52,994 bases of DNA, taken from a virus. Each line of letters begins with the position of its first letter. The first letter of the stretch is position 1. Below the pieces are notes generated by a model. That model was not told where the DNA came from and searched no databases. It saw nothing but the letters and a program-made list of their open reading frames with translations. Of the stretch, positions 44,601 to 50,633 are shown piece by piece. A program made the position numbers and the translations under genes. Location: positions 1 through 52,994 of IMG/VR virus record IMGVR_UViG_3300025869_000018; one strand, given 5' to 3'.

Positions 44601-46185
44601 AGCTAAGTTAGTTGCTCAGATGGGAGATCATGGTGCTACAGCAACAAACTTTCATTACTCTTCTTCTGTAATTCAAGGTTACTCTAAGAGTAGAAATCCA
44701 AATAATATGTATGGTGGTAGAGCTGGTATTTATGGTAGAAGCTCTTTTGCTTTATCAAGTATTCCTGCAGGATATATAGGAAGTCTAAGTTCTCAAAAAG
44801 GTATAATGGCAGGTATTGTAGGTTCTCATCTCAATCATGGAAGTGGGTTCTATAGAAAGACTGCTGGTATCTTAGGTGTAAATAACCAAAACCTCCTTGA
44901 TGATGTAGGATTTCCTAAAAAGATTGCTACAGGAAGCTTTGGTGTTGTAAGTGTAGGTCCTATGTATGTTACTGCTAGTACGGCAGACCATAGAGAAGCT
45001 GGTATTGGATATAGTATATTAGCTGGTGGTGGATATGTTCATGTATCTGCTTCAAGTGCTGGTAATTTTGGTGGTATCGGCTCGGGTATAATAATCGACT
45101 CTTCTAATACTTCAGGAACTAGTGCAGGATTAAGATTAGTTAGTGATTCGAGTAATACAACTGAGATTACATCGAATGGAACAGGAGTGCAGATAAATAA
45201 AGGTGCTATAAATACCACCGGTGATACCACTTTCTCAGGCTCATATTTTGCTAGTACCGGCACAGCAAACAAATTTGATGGTGGGGTGGTACTTACATCA
45301 TTTGCTAGAAATGGTGCGACAGCAGGAGTAACAATTAATCACTCTTCTGGTAATATAACAACCACTGGTACTATAACTGCTACAGGCAACATAAATGCAA
45401 ACGGAAATATTGTTGGTGATGGTAGCACTGCTATATCAAGTATGGCTTCATTGGGTATTGGTTCAGTAACTGCAACTGGTACAATTCAAGCAGAACAATT
45501 AACATCAACAGACGATGCGAGTATAGCAGGAACTCTTGAAGCAGCTACAGTAGCAACTCACCATTGGCAAATGAAACCTTGGGCAGCTGGCTCGACTAGA
45601 TATCTAGCATTAACTACAGATGACCACAATACTAATGATTATATGATGCTTTATGATACGACAAATTTTCACACATTCTTAAGTGCTAAAAATACAGGTC
45701 ACGTTATCATAAACGGTGGAGGAGGCAATGGTAATAATCAGATTTTAGTTTATGATCCAGATACTACCGCTAGAATTGATGTAACTACAGACAACCTTAC
45801 AGTTACTGGTGATGTAACCGCTTTCTATTCAGATGTTAGATTAAAAGATAAAATTAAAATTGGTATAGATAATCCAATAAATAAAGTTAAAGACATCGAA
45901 GTATTTACTTACAAAAACAATGATTTAGCAAAAAGTTTTGGATTCAAAGGGGATAATACTCAAATAGGTGTTAGTGCTCAATCCGTACAAAAAGTATTAC
46001 CAGAGGTTGTTGATATCGCTCCTTTTGATTTAGATGGTGATGGTAATTCAAAATCTGGTGAAGATTATTTAACAGTTAAGTACGAAAAGATAGTTCCATT
46101 ACTAATAGAGTCTATAAAAGAACAACAAGAACAAATCGACAAACTTAAAAAAGAAGTAAAGGAGTTAAAGAATGGCTCTAACTAG
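32680..46185 (+). CDS. Giant modular tail fibre with cupredoxin-like and S74 domains (4501 aa)
   Basis: N-terminus (1-250) is a beta-rich attachment region, with a Pro/basic linker near 220-270. From about 830 to 4000 the chain is built of two alternating modules: about 23 copies of (G)xIGGF/WxIxxxxIxS, and eight copies of SGSxGNxEISSSxFHLxxxGN. Between them lie short repeats such as LETPRFYLG. Residues about 2955-3055 form a cupredoxin-like domain with SHPFRFS, YYYC and NHSGMGNS, the His/Cys/His/Met set of a type 1 copper site. Near 4384 begins the S74 intramolecular chaperone: AFYSDVRLKDKI (predicted self-cleavage before Ser4384), then VSAQSVQKVLPEVV and a coiled C-terminus. Likely receptor-binding fibre, trimeric and matured by release of the last 118 residues. 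It takes a quarter of the window. Confidence 0.9.
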   Translation: MAIVKRFNRLLGLEKIDVLVDEKDKSRHIVITNIPESLPQGKSSFLIEASPYMRKGIELQIDFIDSKGNSIYVEPVQNYLEGSSRTVSVEVYDTVAPGVATMIIVGELDRLPLDSGNYSEVEEIPKEFQGVYNVRLTKEFIINTAEINVQPIKFYTSPKLTAVEKRFGTMIREVVSGETVSSAFKVRGQSNIQQQYEIFNNPSQNDDTGEGAGVTETQENQTPPPPNGDIPGDEAEKEKLKQHAKKKSIRGNSRFKRSRRIRRRNSPEDFPYFFTIGDDEHRFTTKEVGAEIRFSAIDTSLYSQEDLDNNGLKVPVSFNVVTDPDDENFPNHYTASIAELDVTGTTAYVNTPFTKQDVEGNYRILNMAATAKTHFTREPSASFSLTNIVSYADITLSHLRTFSGEVFKAKVYVRSEGSFDDYKLLAEVPVESPDKMVNNNSVGVGERTGYFVSEEDKNTYWDLFGSTNGLTAATATSTASYQESTTMLDSVMISGSTSVFTDQIRFQLKDEYKFELRKSIDYTLSFNAIGQKDIDGRALMLVYVSGSSMKQSTDLHNDSVTQTDIEESSAYGKRMGVLEVESSDDIKKDFKLVTHNFNSILTGDAVVQFRVISGQWNLSDISVVPSTDTGFSPSFINFQQELSPELTHKRPETLEFLTEFYDINNNLADEIAVTTGSVFTGANMVITGDDNNIPGSVFIGGETTASGMQFGGVDSTIPETGDDGATGSGFMRSVGYLGFTSASNSSLGGKPGFMIYSGSVLPGSGENYAGVGLELVGASGSLKFRTNPSLFDVQADSFFVGKATTQFISGSSGNVEVSSSNFHLTPEGNVTMSGTITAESGFIGGFAIGSNTLSTTGALLGDSTQTHFISSSAFKVDHSGNVTASNIDLGGKITATSGEIGGWTIHEDMLAAGTGNSSVSMSGDDQLFRFGSGSVFNIGDIDGILFGQDTDGKYKFGVGRGESYIFFDGDSVNIKSEDINVTASVFSVDVDVFKLSANNLFISSSQGGFISAGNPRPTGITGTNKGVFISGRDPGDTKPKFLAGNAAGGRLSFDGDNIFMSSSAFFLGSPTQFISGSLGNIEISSSNFHLDSAGNVVMSGNVSATTGTIGGLTIGATKLSSGTAYEISSSTNVNDPVSFISSSNFKVSAGGQVTASGFSLEGGDVGGLVVAEGTVSVGEILKLKDSGQITGSKVLFTGGTIGGFTIDADEIKSTNVLIDSANEKITLGSANAIKLQGGATDNFLTMGSKTSFSHEGTGTAGILIGMDGTNPQAEFVKNATNYFIFDDGIDIQTDTLVASGSSITLETPKFFLGKASTTFVSGSNGNIEISSSAFHLTPEGNITGSNILLGDKGESQFLQFANGALTVRGDLAVDSLFLPATIAGATSTVANASSSLDSRGFAKFVSASIGGFNVTSTEIKDSGNNLILKSNGQITASAVSMSGNINANAGDIGGFVIDSTQINSTNDSLILKASGQITASAVSMSGTIVADSGNIGGFIIDSDEIKSGTTLILDSNSNNGEIKLGSAALNSGDGIYMNGNGVFRVGDFDGNRLHFDSNNLHLTASKVNISGSSVKLETPRFYLGESAQYISGSNGNVEISSSNFHLDNSGNVTMQGNVTATTGQIGGFAITSNSISSSNDNLILKSSGQITGSNVLFNGGTIGGFTIDADEIKSGTNIALDSTNKKLTINNATFGNAGIQLEYNSGTPRFYVGDGSNEFVKYDGSSVDIRTKKLNASGSNITLETPKFFLGKKGSQFVSGSNGSIEISSSFFHLTPLGNVTASNALFDGTIDVTGTGTIAGWAIGSNRFNDNADSIRLDSNVGSVSIKNHSFGQSGIQLEHNSGTTRFYAGNGSDKHIKFDGSDVDIKSAKFELDANNLELSSTHASMSLGEGKIKLVGASTSTITVGAANSIKLSDDGTDRFLVVGSKTSFTHFDQSTAGLILGTDNGTTKFELAADANNYISFDGSEFDIKTAEFTLDTTNLDINSSTKRIEVSDGSNVRVRIGEVDSTSANHFGITVYDGSGTGASDEIVHLSDAKNQIASWSLSPNQISSQNLVIHSSGRLETANFVSGLRGWRISSADNGSAEFENVSIRGTLKTTVFEKETVNAVGGQLYIANSTVTTGSTALVATATTMSVVNVSGFAANEILSAKKISATGFGTEYMLVQSSSRDIPSSDTNFAGKLYLVRGYRSGSLGASGSLGDRSNISQSYEPGQVIISTGKIGTGYIRLNANPNDKTTPYMDIVERTGSGVYDVELKARLGDLSGLSSGLLYGNATPGFGLFTENVFLSGAITAQTGSIEGILHIRTDASNQIKLGTNVNGSQDGIHINDNNFWYTNGHFKTGFDSDNLIHQSGSSLTIKSETFALKGGTTLVLDSSTPKLVMGSSAASITDTDNTGIYMDGTGKFRVGEDQGSGDNFIYFNGTTIQMKSTVFDLVAGSTLVINSSTPKIVLGASATGQSLTSGTGIFMNGSGHFRAGKAGHGRIEWDGTNVYVSSSAFFLGSDSQFLSGSLGNIEISSSAFHLSGGNAILSGKVTSAEGNIGGFDIGASSIASQAGGLTLNADGGITGSKFLLTGGVITDDVTIQGDLSANSISTPSDGSGIKATITSEGFAKFISASIGGFDVDGNQINSTNDALILKSNGQITASAAQISGNITITGGDLAGVSADTISGSAAEVSASLASRQTPYETQVLLTSAGMSLNKADGTSVADYGDTIRIGIDANNESRVEIDNDSMDFITDSSGTDTTRATFGATSVIGTSTDKVTISDSGITIRENNVDSILLASGAVTLNGASTDDQVVINASGVTIKEGGTVRTTLAGNKLTLGKADDNRIEITDSAFSLYEGSVEKVSIGSSDVKVLYDSNNYSQMDADSFDVVLGGQTSASFGATTTIGPTGGSHVSIDSQQISVKRGTTTFLSASAAGLDMSGSIKASGGTIGGFDISTTKIQSATGGDTVNYTVTANGSSNYLIDGVAQPALTLIVGNTYVFDVSDGTMGSHPFRFSQNSNGPEYSTGVTATSSTVTIVVTASTPSTLYYYCTNHSGMGNSISITTATPSLILNGSNGQITASAVSMSGMVNASSGQIGNFAISSNNLQGGTTFQLNPTNNSGEIRLGASLGPNSADSTTRGIYLAGSGEFGLIESETNRIFSDGSGLDIRSDTFTLDATTVYLDSATPSLRFAADASAHSYNAAEGIFIGKHSSQYKMSIKGGASDNSLVWDGDSLTIAGSITITGGDLAGVTAATISGSLPDGTLSGSAQIADQISGSANALSASAASSIAQTLVDSGSIAAAVELTNEGMNILNSSNQAIAQYSDDAIIGRTATGFSNVFVDSSEGEVQIRKGSVVSASFGATTTIGPTGGSHILINSEQIAVKRGTTTFLSASAAGLDMSGKVTATSGEIGGFTIDADEIKAGTTLILDSDTNNGEIKLGSAALDSGDGIYMNGSGVFRVGDFDGNRLHFDGTNLHLTASKVNISGSSVKLETPRFYLGETSQFISGSNGNIEISSSKFHLKNNGDVVANNITASNISMSGVVNSSAGAIGGFVIDSAQINSTNNNLILKASGQITASAVSMSGNINASGGDIGGFVIGSTQINSTNDNLILKASGQITASAISMSGAVVATTGEIGGFRIGTDLNSTSGTLKLKGASGQITASDALINGNITATTINATGSGVIGGFTIDSTEISASGLLLKSSGQITASAADLSGKITATSGEIGGNTIASGSIFSGTGTFGNVNTPFFLDSGGRFSLKNKLSFNGSSLAVQGDITAITGQIGGWGISGDVLSSTQSDSVELDGENERITINSNTFGNTGIQLDNNGGNPRAFIGKTNGSFLKFDSSTNILQISSSNFLLGGGGQFVSGSNGNIEISSSNFHLDNSGNTTMAGKITSTEGTIGGWSMTTSSFFSGDTGDRMEFQSNNNRIVLYDAAKSSLAGQEIIQIGQLSSAGEIVFGSSVYGIKISGSNSSMGSNEAKLVAQMGDHGATATNFHYSSSVIQGYSKSRNPNNMYGGRAGIYGRSSFALSSIPAGYIGSLSSQKGIMAGIVGSHLNHGSGFYRKTAGILGVNNQNLLDDVGFPKKIATGSFGVVSVGPMYVTASTADHREAGIGYSILAGGGYVHVSASSAGNFGGIGSGIIIDSSNTSGTSAGLRLVSDSSNTTEITSNGTGVQINKGAINTTGDTTFSGSYFASTGTANKFDGGVVLTSFARNGATAGVTINHSSGNITTTGTITATGNINANGNIVGDGSTAISSMASLGIGSVTATGTIQAEQLTSTDDASIAGTLEAATVATHHWQMKPWAAGSTRYLALTTDDHNTNDYMMLYDTTNFHTFLSAKNTGHVIINGGGGNGNNQILVYDPDTTARIDVTTDNLTVTGDVTAFYSDVRLKDKIKIGIDNPINKVKDIEVFTYKNNDLAKSFGFKGDNTQIGVSAQSVQKVLPEVVDIAPFDLDGDGNSKSGEDYLTVKYEKIVPLLIESIKEQQEQIDKLKKEVKELKNGSN
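37357..37434 (+). repeat. 78-nt exact repeat inside the fibre gene, copy 1
   Basis: Identical to 43081-43158, 5.7 kb away, and flanked by further near-identical DNA. It codes for the LHLTASKVNISGSSVKLETP module and the strand after it. Identity at the DNA level, not only protein level, points to recent duplication or ongoing gene conversion between modules. Confidence 0.9.
43081..43158 (+). repeat. 78-nt exact repeat inside the fibre gene, copy 2
   Basis: Second copy of the 37357-37434 block; upstream sequence (from about 42900) also follows the 37180-37350 region closely. Homologous recombination between the copies would delete about 5.7 kb in frame (5724 nt = 1908 codons), shortening the fibre without breaking it. 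Confidence 0.9.
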
Positions 46186-46378
46186 TAGTGGTACAATTTC
46201 CATGAGTGATATTAGAACTGAATTAGGTGCTTCAGGTACAATCTCTTTAAAAGAAGCTTCTGATGGTACGGTAGCAACTATCAATACAAGTAATCCTCAT
46301 GTGCACAGACCAAATGGATCCGCTCCACATACTATGTCTGAATTTTATAGTTACGACCATGATTATGATGGTGAATAA
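46172..46378 (+). CDS. Small fibre-associated protein (68 aa)
   Basis: Overlaps the end of the fibre gene by 14 nt. The sequence MALTSSGTISMSDIRTELGASGTISLKEA and the end PHTMSEFYSYDHDYDGE are a pattern I recall from short proteins or C-terminal domains found at tail-fibre loci of many marine phages (SGxISMSDIxxELG ... MSEfYgY). Probably a virion protein at the fibre tip or a fibre-assembly factor; no function is established. Confidence 0.75.
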   Translation: MALTSSGTISMSDIRTELGASGTISLKEASDGTVATINTSNPHVHRPNGSAPHTMSEFYSYDHDYDGE

Positions 46379-46403
46379 TTAATATTGATAATTAACAAAC
46401 TTT

Positions 46404-46414
46404 ATATTTATATA
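46404..46414 (+). promoter_or_regulatory. Candidate late promoter ATATTTATATA
   Basis: An exact copy of the recurring motif in the 57-nt gap, 22 nt before the ATG of the next gene. The neighbouring bases (TATATGAAT) match those of the copy at 24467. Confidence 0.5.
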
Positions 46415-46435
46415 TGAATAAGAACATAGGAAATT

Positions 46436-49400
46436 ATGGATAAACTTACAGAATTTTTAACAAAACCATTTCTAAACGAAGGAGCTAGGGATCCTGGCAT
46501 TTTCAAAGCTATCTTTTTAGCTGGAGGACCTGGCAGCGGTAAATCATTCGTAGCACAAAAACTATTCGGTATACCTGAAAAGGTAAACGTATCTAAGACA
46601 GGTTTAAAGATGGTAAATCAAGATAGTGAACTTGAACTTTTGTTAAAAAAGTATTTCGGAACAACAGATATAGACAATATGCCTGATGAGTTATTTGCTG
46701 ATTTAACTGGTGTGGATAAAAAAGGTAAAGCTGTAGATTATGATACAAGTGGTTTACGAAAGTTTGCTAAATCTTTAAGTAAGGAAAGATTAAGACTATA
46801 CACCAATGGAAAGTTGGGTGTTATTATAGATGGTACAGGACACAACTTTAGTAAAATTAAAAAAAGAAGAAAAGATTTGATGGATATGGGTTACGATACC
46901 TATATGGTTTTCGTAAATACCTCATTAAAGATTGCTAGGGAACGAAACGAAAAAAGAGATAGGGTTGTACCGGATGCTATCGTTCAAAAAAGTTGGGAAG
47001 ATGTTCAAGGTAATTTGGGTGCTTTTCAAGGTTTATTTGGTGGTTCTAACTTTATGATTGTTCAGAATAATAAGATGTTATCGGATTCTCAAATAACTAA
47101 ACATTTTAAGATGTTGGTTAGTAAGGGTATAGATACTTTTTTAAAGAAACCAATTAAGAGTAAGGTTGGCAAAGCTTGGTTACGAAGGGAAAAGAAACAT
47201 CAAAAGGTGTTTAAGGATCCAGGCCAATCTAAGTTTTTTGAAAGGGAAAAGAAACATCAAAAGGTGTTTAAGGATCCAGGCCAATCTAAGTTTTTTGAAT
47301 CCATAGAAGTTCCTGTTGAGTTGGGTGATACAGTTCTTATGGGTAGATTTAAGAATAAAAGGGTAGTTGTTAAGTCTATCGATTATAATGAAAAGGGAGA
47401 CTTACTTATTAATGGTAGAACTGCTTTAAAATTTAGAGTAATGAAGAAAGACACAAACGAAGAGTTCGGTGCACCTGCTGGTATATTACCGTCACCAAGC
47501 CGTAAGATGGTAAAGAAGATGAAGAAGAAAGGTAATACTTCAGTTCCCTATGGCAGTGGTTATAATAAAGTAAGTGAAGCACAAGCCGTAAAGGGCAGTA
47601 AAGTAGCAAAGTTTATTACAGGTCACAATCTTACTATGAAGGGTAAGAAATATAAAGAAATAGAATTTGAAACATTAGGCGTTGATAATAGTTCAAAGAT
47701 GATTAAGTTAAAAATTATAGCACCTAAGAACTTATTTGGTATGGAGACACCTGTGAGGTTTTCAACAATAAGAAGAGGCCCATTTACAAAAACAGATACT
47801 GGTAAAAAATTAAAAGAACAAAAAGAAATCAAAAAAGTCATTGGCGTATTTGGTGGAAGATTTCAACCATTTCATTCAGGACATCTAGCAACATATAATT
47901 GGCTAAAGACACAAGTAGATGAGGTTTATATAACCACAACAAACATTAAACAACCACCAAGACATCCTATGAACTTTAAAGAAAAAGTTTCACATATGGT
48001 TAAGATGGGTATTCCAAAGAATCGTATCGTTATGGAGAAGTCTCCTTATATAGCAAAGAATCTATTAAAGAAATTTAATAAAGATACGACCGCGGTGGTA
48101 TATGCCGTTGGTAAGAAAGATGCTGGTAGATTGAAGGGTGGTAAATACTTTCAAGATTACAAAAAAAGTAAAGGTAGTATTAAAGGATACGAAGAAAATG
48201 GATACATTATGAGTGCTCCAAAATTCGGTTCGGTTAGTGGAACGCAGATGAGAAAACTTTTAGGTGACCCGAAACTTGATGATAGTGATAGGGTAAAAGC
48301 ATTTAAAAAAGTATTTGGATATTATGATAAAGGTGTGTATACTATGATGACTAATAGTTTTAAAAAGTTATTTGAGTCTTACGATTTATCAGACGAACTG
48401 ATTGAAGAGTTTTTGATGGAATCAAGCGATACTTCTGCAGGAAACTTAGACGATGGTCCTTCCACATTTTATACAGATTATCCTACATACAAAAAGACTT
48501 CTAAGGAGTGGTTAGATTCTATCTATTCAGATGCAGGGTGGAAAGTCGTTAATTATATTTTGGATGATAATGCTAAAAATACTATAGAAAAAAATTATCA
48601 TTCAGTTCCACTTACCTTTTTAGACCACGGGCAAGCTAATGGTTCAACATCAGCCGTAACTAAGTATAAAAAATGGATGAGTGAAGTTATAAAACCCTTG
48701 GGTTGGAAAGTGGTTAACTGGATGGGTACTGAATCCGCTATAAATAATATAATAGGTTCTTTATTCGCAGCTGGTGCTGATGGGGATTCATACGATATTG
48801 AATCACTTTTTGAAAAGATAAATTTAGACAAAGAGGTTAGTTTATTATTAGAAGGTGGTGCTTATGGACATTTAAATCATCCGTTTGATGATAAAAATTT
48901 AACGTTTTCAGACTTTAAGACACTAATTATTAATACACTTCAAGGTAATCTTGATAGTGAAGGAGCAGTTACAGAAAAAACGGATGGTCAAAACATAATG
49001 GTTAGTTGGAAAGGTGGAAAACTTTTAGCTGCTCGTAACAAAGGACACATTAAGAATCACGGAGCTGGTGCTTTAGATATCAATGGTATTAAGAGTATGT
49101 TTAGTGGTAGAGGTGATATTGAAAAAGCATTTGTATATGCTATGAGAGATTTAGAAAGAGCCGTAGGTAAACTTAGTGATGGACAAAAAACAAAGATATT
49201 TGATGAAGGAAAGAAATTTATGTCGTTGGAAGTTATATATCCAAAGACAGCAAATGTAATACCATACGACAAATCACTCCTACAATTTCACGGAACAATA
49301 GAATATGATACAGCTGGTTCTCCAATCGGAGAAGACAGGAGAAGTGCAAGAGTTTTGGCTGGTATGATAAAACAGATAAATCAGGATGTACAAAAGGCTT

Positions 49401-49627
49401 TTAAGATTGAAAAGCCATTTATAACTAATTTGCCAAAGGTAAAAGATTTTAGTAAAAGACAAAGTTACTTTTTAGGCAAGTTAAACAAATTACAGAATCA
49501 ATTTAGATTGAAAGGGAATAACACATTAGCAGATTATCATCAAGCTTATTGGATGGAGTATATTTATAATGGAGCTATAATGGCGCAAAACAAACCGATT
49601 ATAAAAATCCATCAAATAAGATATTAA
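46436..49627 (+). CDS. Kinase + HxGH nucleotidyltransferase + ligase-like multi-domain enzyme
   Basis: 1063 residues. Domain 1 (about 20-245): P-loop kinase with Walker A GGPGSGKS (30-37), Walker B-like LGVIIDGTGHN and a lid ARERNEKRDR, of the polynucleotide kinase/zeta-toxin group. Domain 2 (about 470-640): a cytidylyl/NMN-adenylyltransferase fold with FGGRFQPFHSGH (His480, His483) and SGTQMRKLL (601-609), the pattern of NadM/NadR. Domain 3 (from about 815): ligase-like nucleotidyltransferase with TEKTDGQN (candidate nucleophile Lys848) and FMSLEVIYP (Glu932) as motif III. Motifs IV-V lie in the next gene; an 11-nt tandem duplication (49565-49586) appears to split one gene. Residues 251-288 are a perfect 19-residue tandem repeat. 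Possible roles: RNA end repair, or NAD-related chemistry. T4 keeps Pnkp and ligase as separate genes. Confidence 0.8.
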   Translation: MDKLTEFLTKPFLNEGARDPGIFKAIFLAGGPGSGKSFVAQKLFGIPEKVNVSKTGLKMVNQDSELELLLKKYFGTTDIDNMPDELFADLTGVDKKGKAVDYDTSGLRKFAKSLSKERLRLYTNGKLGVIIDGTGHNFSKIKKRRKDLMDMGYDTYMVFVNTSLKIARERNEKRDRVVPDAIVQKSWEDVQGNLGAFQGLFGGSNFMIVQNNKMLSDSQITKHFKMLVSKGIDTFLKKPIKSKVGKAWLRREKKHQKVFKDPGQSKFFEREKKHQKVFKDPGQSKFFESIEVPVELGDTVLMGRFKNKRVVVKSIDYNEKGDLLINGRTALKFRVMKKDTNEEFGAPAGILPSPSRKMVKKMKKKGNTSVPYGSGYNKVSEAQAVKGSKVAKFITGHNLTMKGKKYKEIEFETLGVDNSSKMIKLKIIAPKNLFGMETPVRFSTIRRGPFTKTDTGKKLKEQKEIKKVIGVFGGRFQPFHSGHLATYNWLKTQVDEVYITTTNIKQPPRHPMNFKEKVSHMVKMGIPKNRIVMEKSPYIAKNLLKKFNKDTTAVVYAVGKKDAGRLKGGKYFQDYKKSKGSIKGYEENGYIMSAPKFGSVSGTQMRKLLGDPKLDDSDRVKAFKKVFGYYDKGVYTMMTNSFKKLFESYDLSDELIEEFLMESSDTSAGNLDDGPSTFYTDYPTYKKTSKEWLDSIYSDAGWKVVNYILDDNAKNTIEKNYHSVPLTFLDHGQANGSTSAVTKYKKWMSEVIKPLGWKVVNWMGTESAINNIIGSLFAAGADGDSYDIESLFEKINLDKEVSLLLEGGAYGHLNHPFDDKNLTFSDFKTLIINTLQGNLDSEGAVTEKTDGQNIMVSWKGGKLLAARNKGHIKNHGAGALDINGIKSMFSGRGDIEKAFVYAMRDLERAVGKLSDGQKTKIFDEGKKFMSLEVIYPKTANVIPYDKSLLQFHGTIEYDTAGSPIGEDRRSARVLAGMIKQINQDVQKAFKIEKPFITNLPKVKDFSKRQSYFLGKLNKLQNQFRLKGNNTLADYHQAYWMEYIYNGAIMAQNKPIIKIHQIRY
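47186..47299 (+). repeat. Perfect 57-nt tandem duplication, in frame
   Basis: Copies 47186-47242 and 47243-47299 are identical and each encode 19 residues (REKKHQKVFKDPGQSKFFE), in the linker between the kinase and the adenylyltransferase-like domain. The frame is kept. Confidence 0.97.
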
Positions 49628-50094
49628 TGAGCTTGACTAAAAGATGGGCTTTCTTTGACAAGTCGTACAAAATACCAATGATTAAAAAAGATTTAAAAGA
49701 GTATCCAAAGTTTTTAAGTTGGGTACTAACAACAGATAAAATGGATCACGCTAGATTGCAAAAACAACACATTAGAGATTGGGAAGTTCTTTTCTTTGAG
49801 TTAGGTGCTGAGATACTATCTAACCTTAGTGACTTTATAGCAGCTAATCCATCTAAAGCAGCTCAACAAATCCGTAAAGATTTAAAGTCTGCTATTAGTA
49901 AGGTAAGGACATCTAAAGACACTAAAGTTTTAACCACCTTAAAGACTCAGTTAGATAGATTAAACGCTATCGGTGGTTTAAAATCAGTAGTTCCATCAGA
50001 GGGTATTACTTTTGTTTACAAAGGAAAACTTTATAAATACACAGGTGCTTTTGCACCAGCAAATCAAATATTAGGAATGTTAAAGTTCGTATAG
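49627..50094 (+). CDS. C-terminal part of the ligase-like domain, now a separate frame (155 aa)
   Basis: ATG 49627 overlaps the preceding stop (TAATG). The end (VVPSEGITFVYKGKLYKYTGAF..NQILGMLKF, 121-153) has the look of nucleotidyltransferase motifs IV and V: EG at 125-126 and Lys132/134/137. These are exactly what the 1063-residue protein lacks. The frame extends upstream of the ATG as NGAKQTDYKNPSNKIL to the duplicated TATAATGG(A/C)GC at 49565-49586. Removing one 11-nt copy joins the two into 1215 residues reading MEYIYNGAKQTDYKNPSNK. Either the gene was split recently and works as two coupled chains, or the duplication is an error. Confidence 0.75.
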   Translation: MSLTKRWAFFDKSYKIPMIKKDLKEYPKFLSWVLTTDKMDHARLQKQHIRDWEVLFFELGAEILSNLSDFIAANPSKAAQQIRKDLKSAISKVRTSKDTKVLTTLKTQLDRLNAIGGLKSVVPSEGITFVYKGKLYKYTGAFAPANQILGMLKFV

Positions 50095-50102
50095 GAGTTA
50101 CA

Positions 50103-50633
50103 ATGGGATATAGTAAAGAAGCAGAAAGACAAAATAAAGCATTAGGAGACCTATTAGCTGGTAGAACTCCTGAAAAAAGAGTAATGGTAGGTTACAAAGG
50201 TAAAGAACAAGAGGGTGGTGACCAAATCAGTAGAATGACTGATATTATGAGGGGAGCCAGAATGCCAATGTTTTGTCCAGAATGTGATGTCATTATGAAG
50301 AAAAAATTAGATGATAAAATGTGGTCATTATTTGGACATTGTTTTGATTGTCAGATTAAGATGGAAAACAAACTTCGTATAGAAGGTAGGTATGAAGAAT
50401 GGGCTGAAGAAAAGATTAAAAGTAATAAGATTGCATTTATTAAAGACCAAATACAAGCTATCTCAGAGTGGAGAGATTCAAAAGCTCCTGAGTGGTTTAA
50501 CAATGTTGGAGTTAATACTCCTGAATTGGAAAAAGAAAAATGGGATATTGATATGAAAAAGGTTAAAAAAGAAGCTGAAGAAGCTTTAAAAAAGTATACT
50601 GAAGCTTTAGAACAACTGGAGAGTAACGTATGA
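50103..50633 (+). CDS. Zinc-ribbon protein of T4-like marine phages (176 aa)
   Basis: GGAG precedes the ATG. A four-Cys zinc ribbon is formed by CPEC (58-61) and CFDC (80-83), around MKKKLDDKMWSLFGH. The rest is helical: GRYEEWAEEKIKSNKIAFIKDQIQ and a coiled C-terminus. I recall proteins with this CPEC..W..FG.C..C layout next to terminase genes in marine T4-like phages, but not their function. A packaging or DNA-binding role is possible because terL follows three genes later. Overlaps the next gene by 4 nt (ATGA). Confidence 0.75.
   Translation: MGYSKEAERQNKALGDLLAGRTPEKRVMVGYKGKEQEGGDQISRMTDIMRGARMPMFCPECDVIMKKKLDDKMWSLFGHCFDCQIKMENKLRIEGRYEEWAEEKIKSNKIAFIKDQIQAISEWRDSKAPEWFNNVGVNTPELEKEKWDIDMKKVKKEAEEALKKYTEALEQLESNV

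Noticed and set aside
32680-46185. Repeated modules considered as a CRISPR array or other non-coding repeat
   Set aside because: The repeats are in frame within one long coding sequence, vary in length and spacing, and conserve protein rather than DNA.
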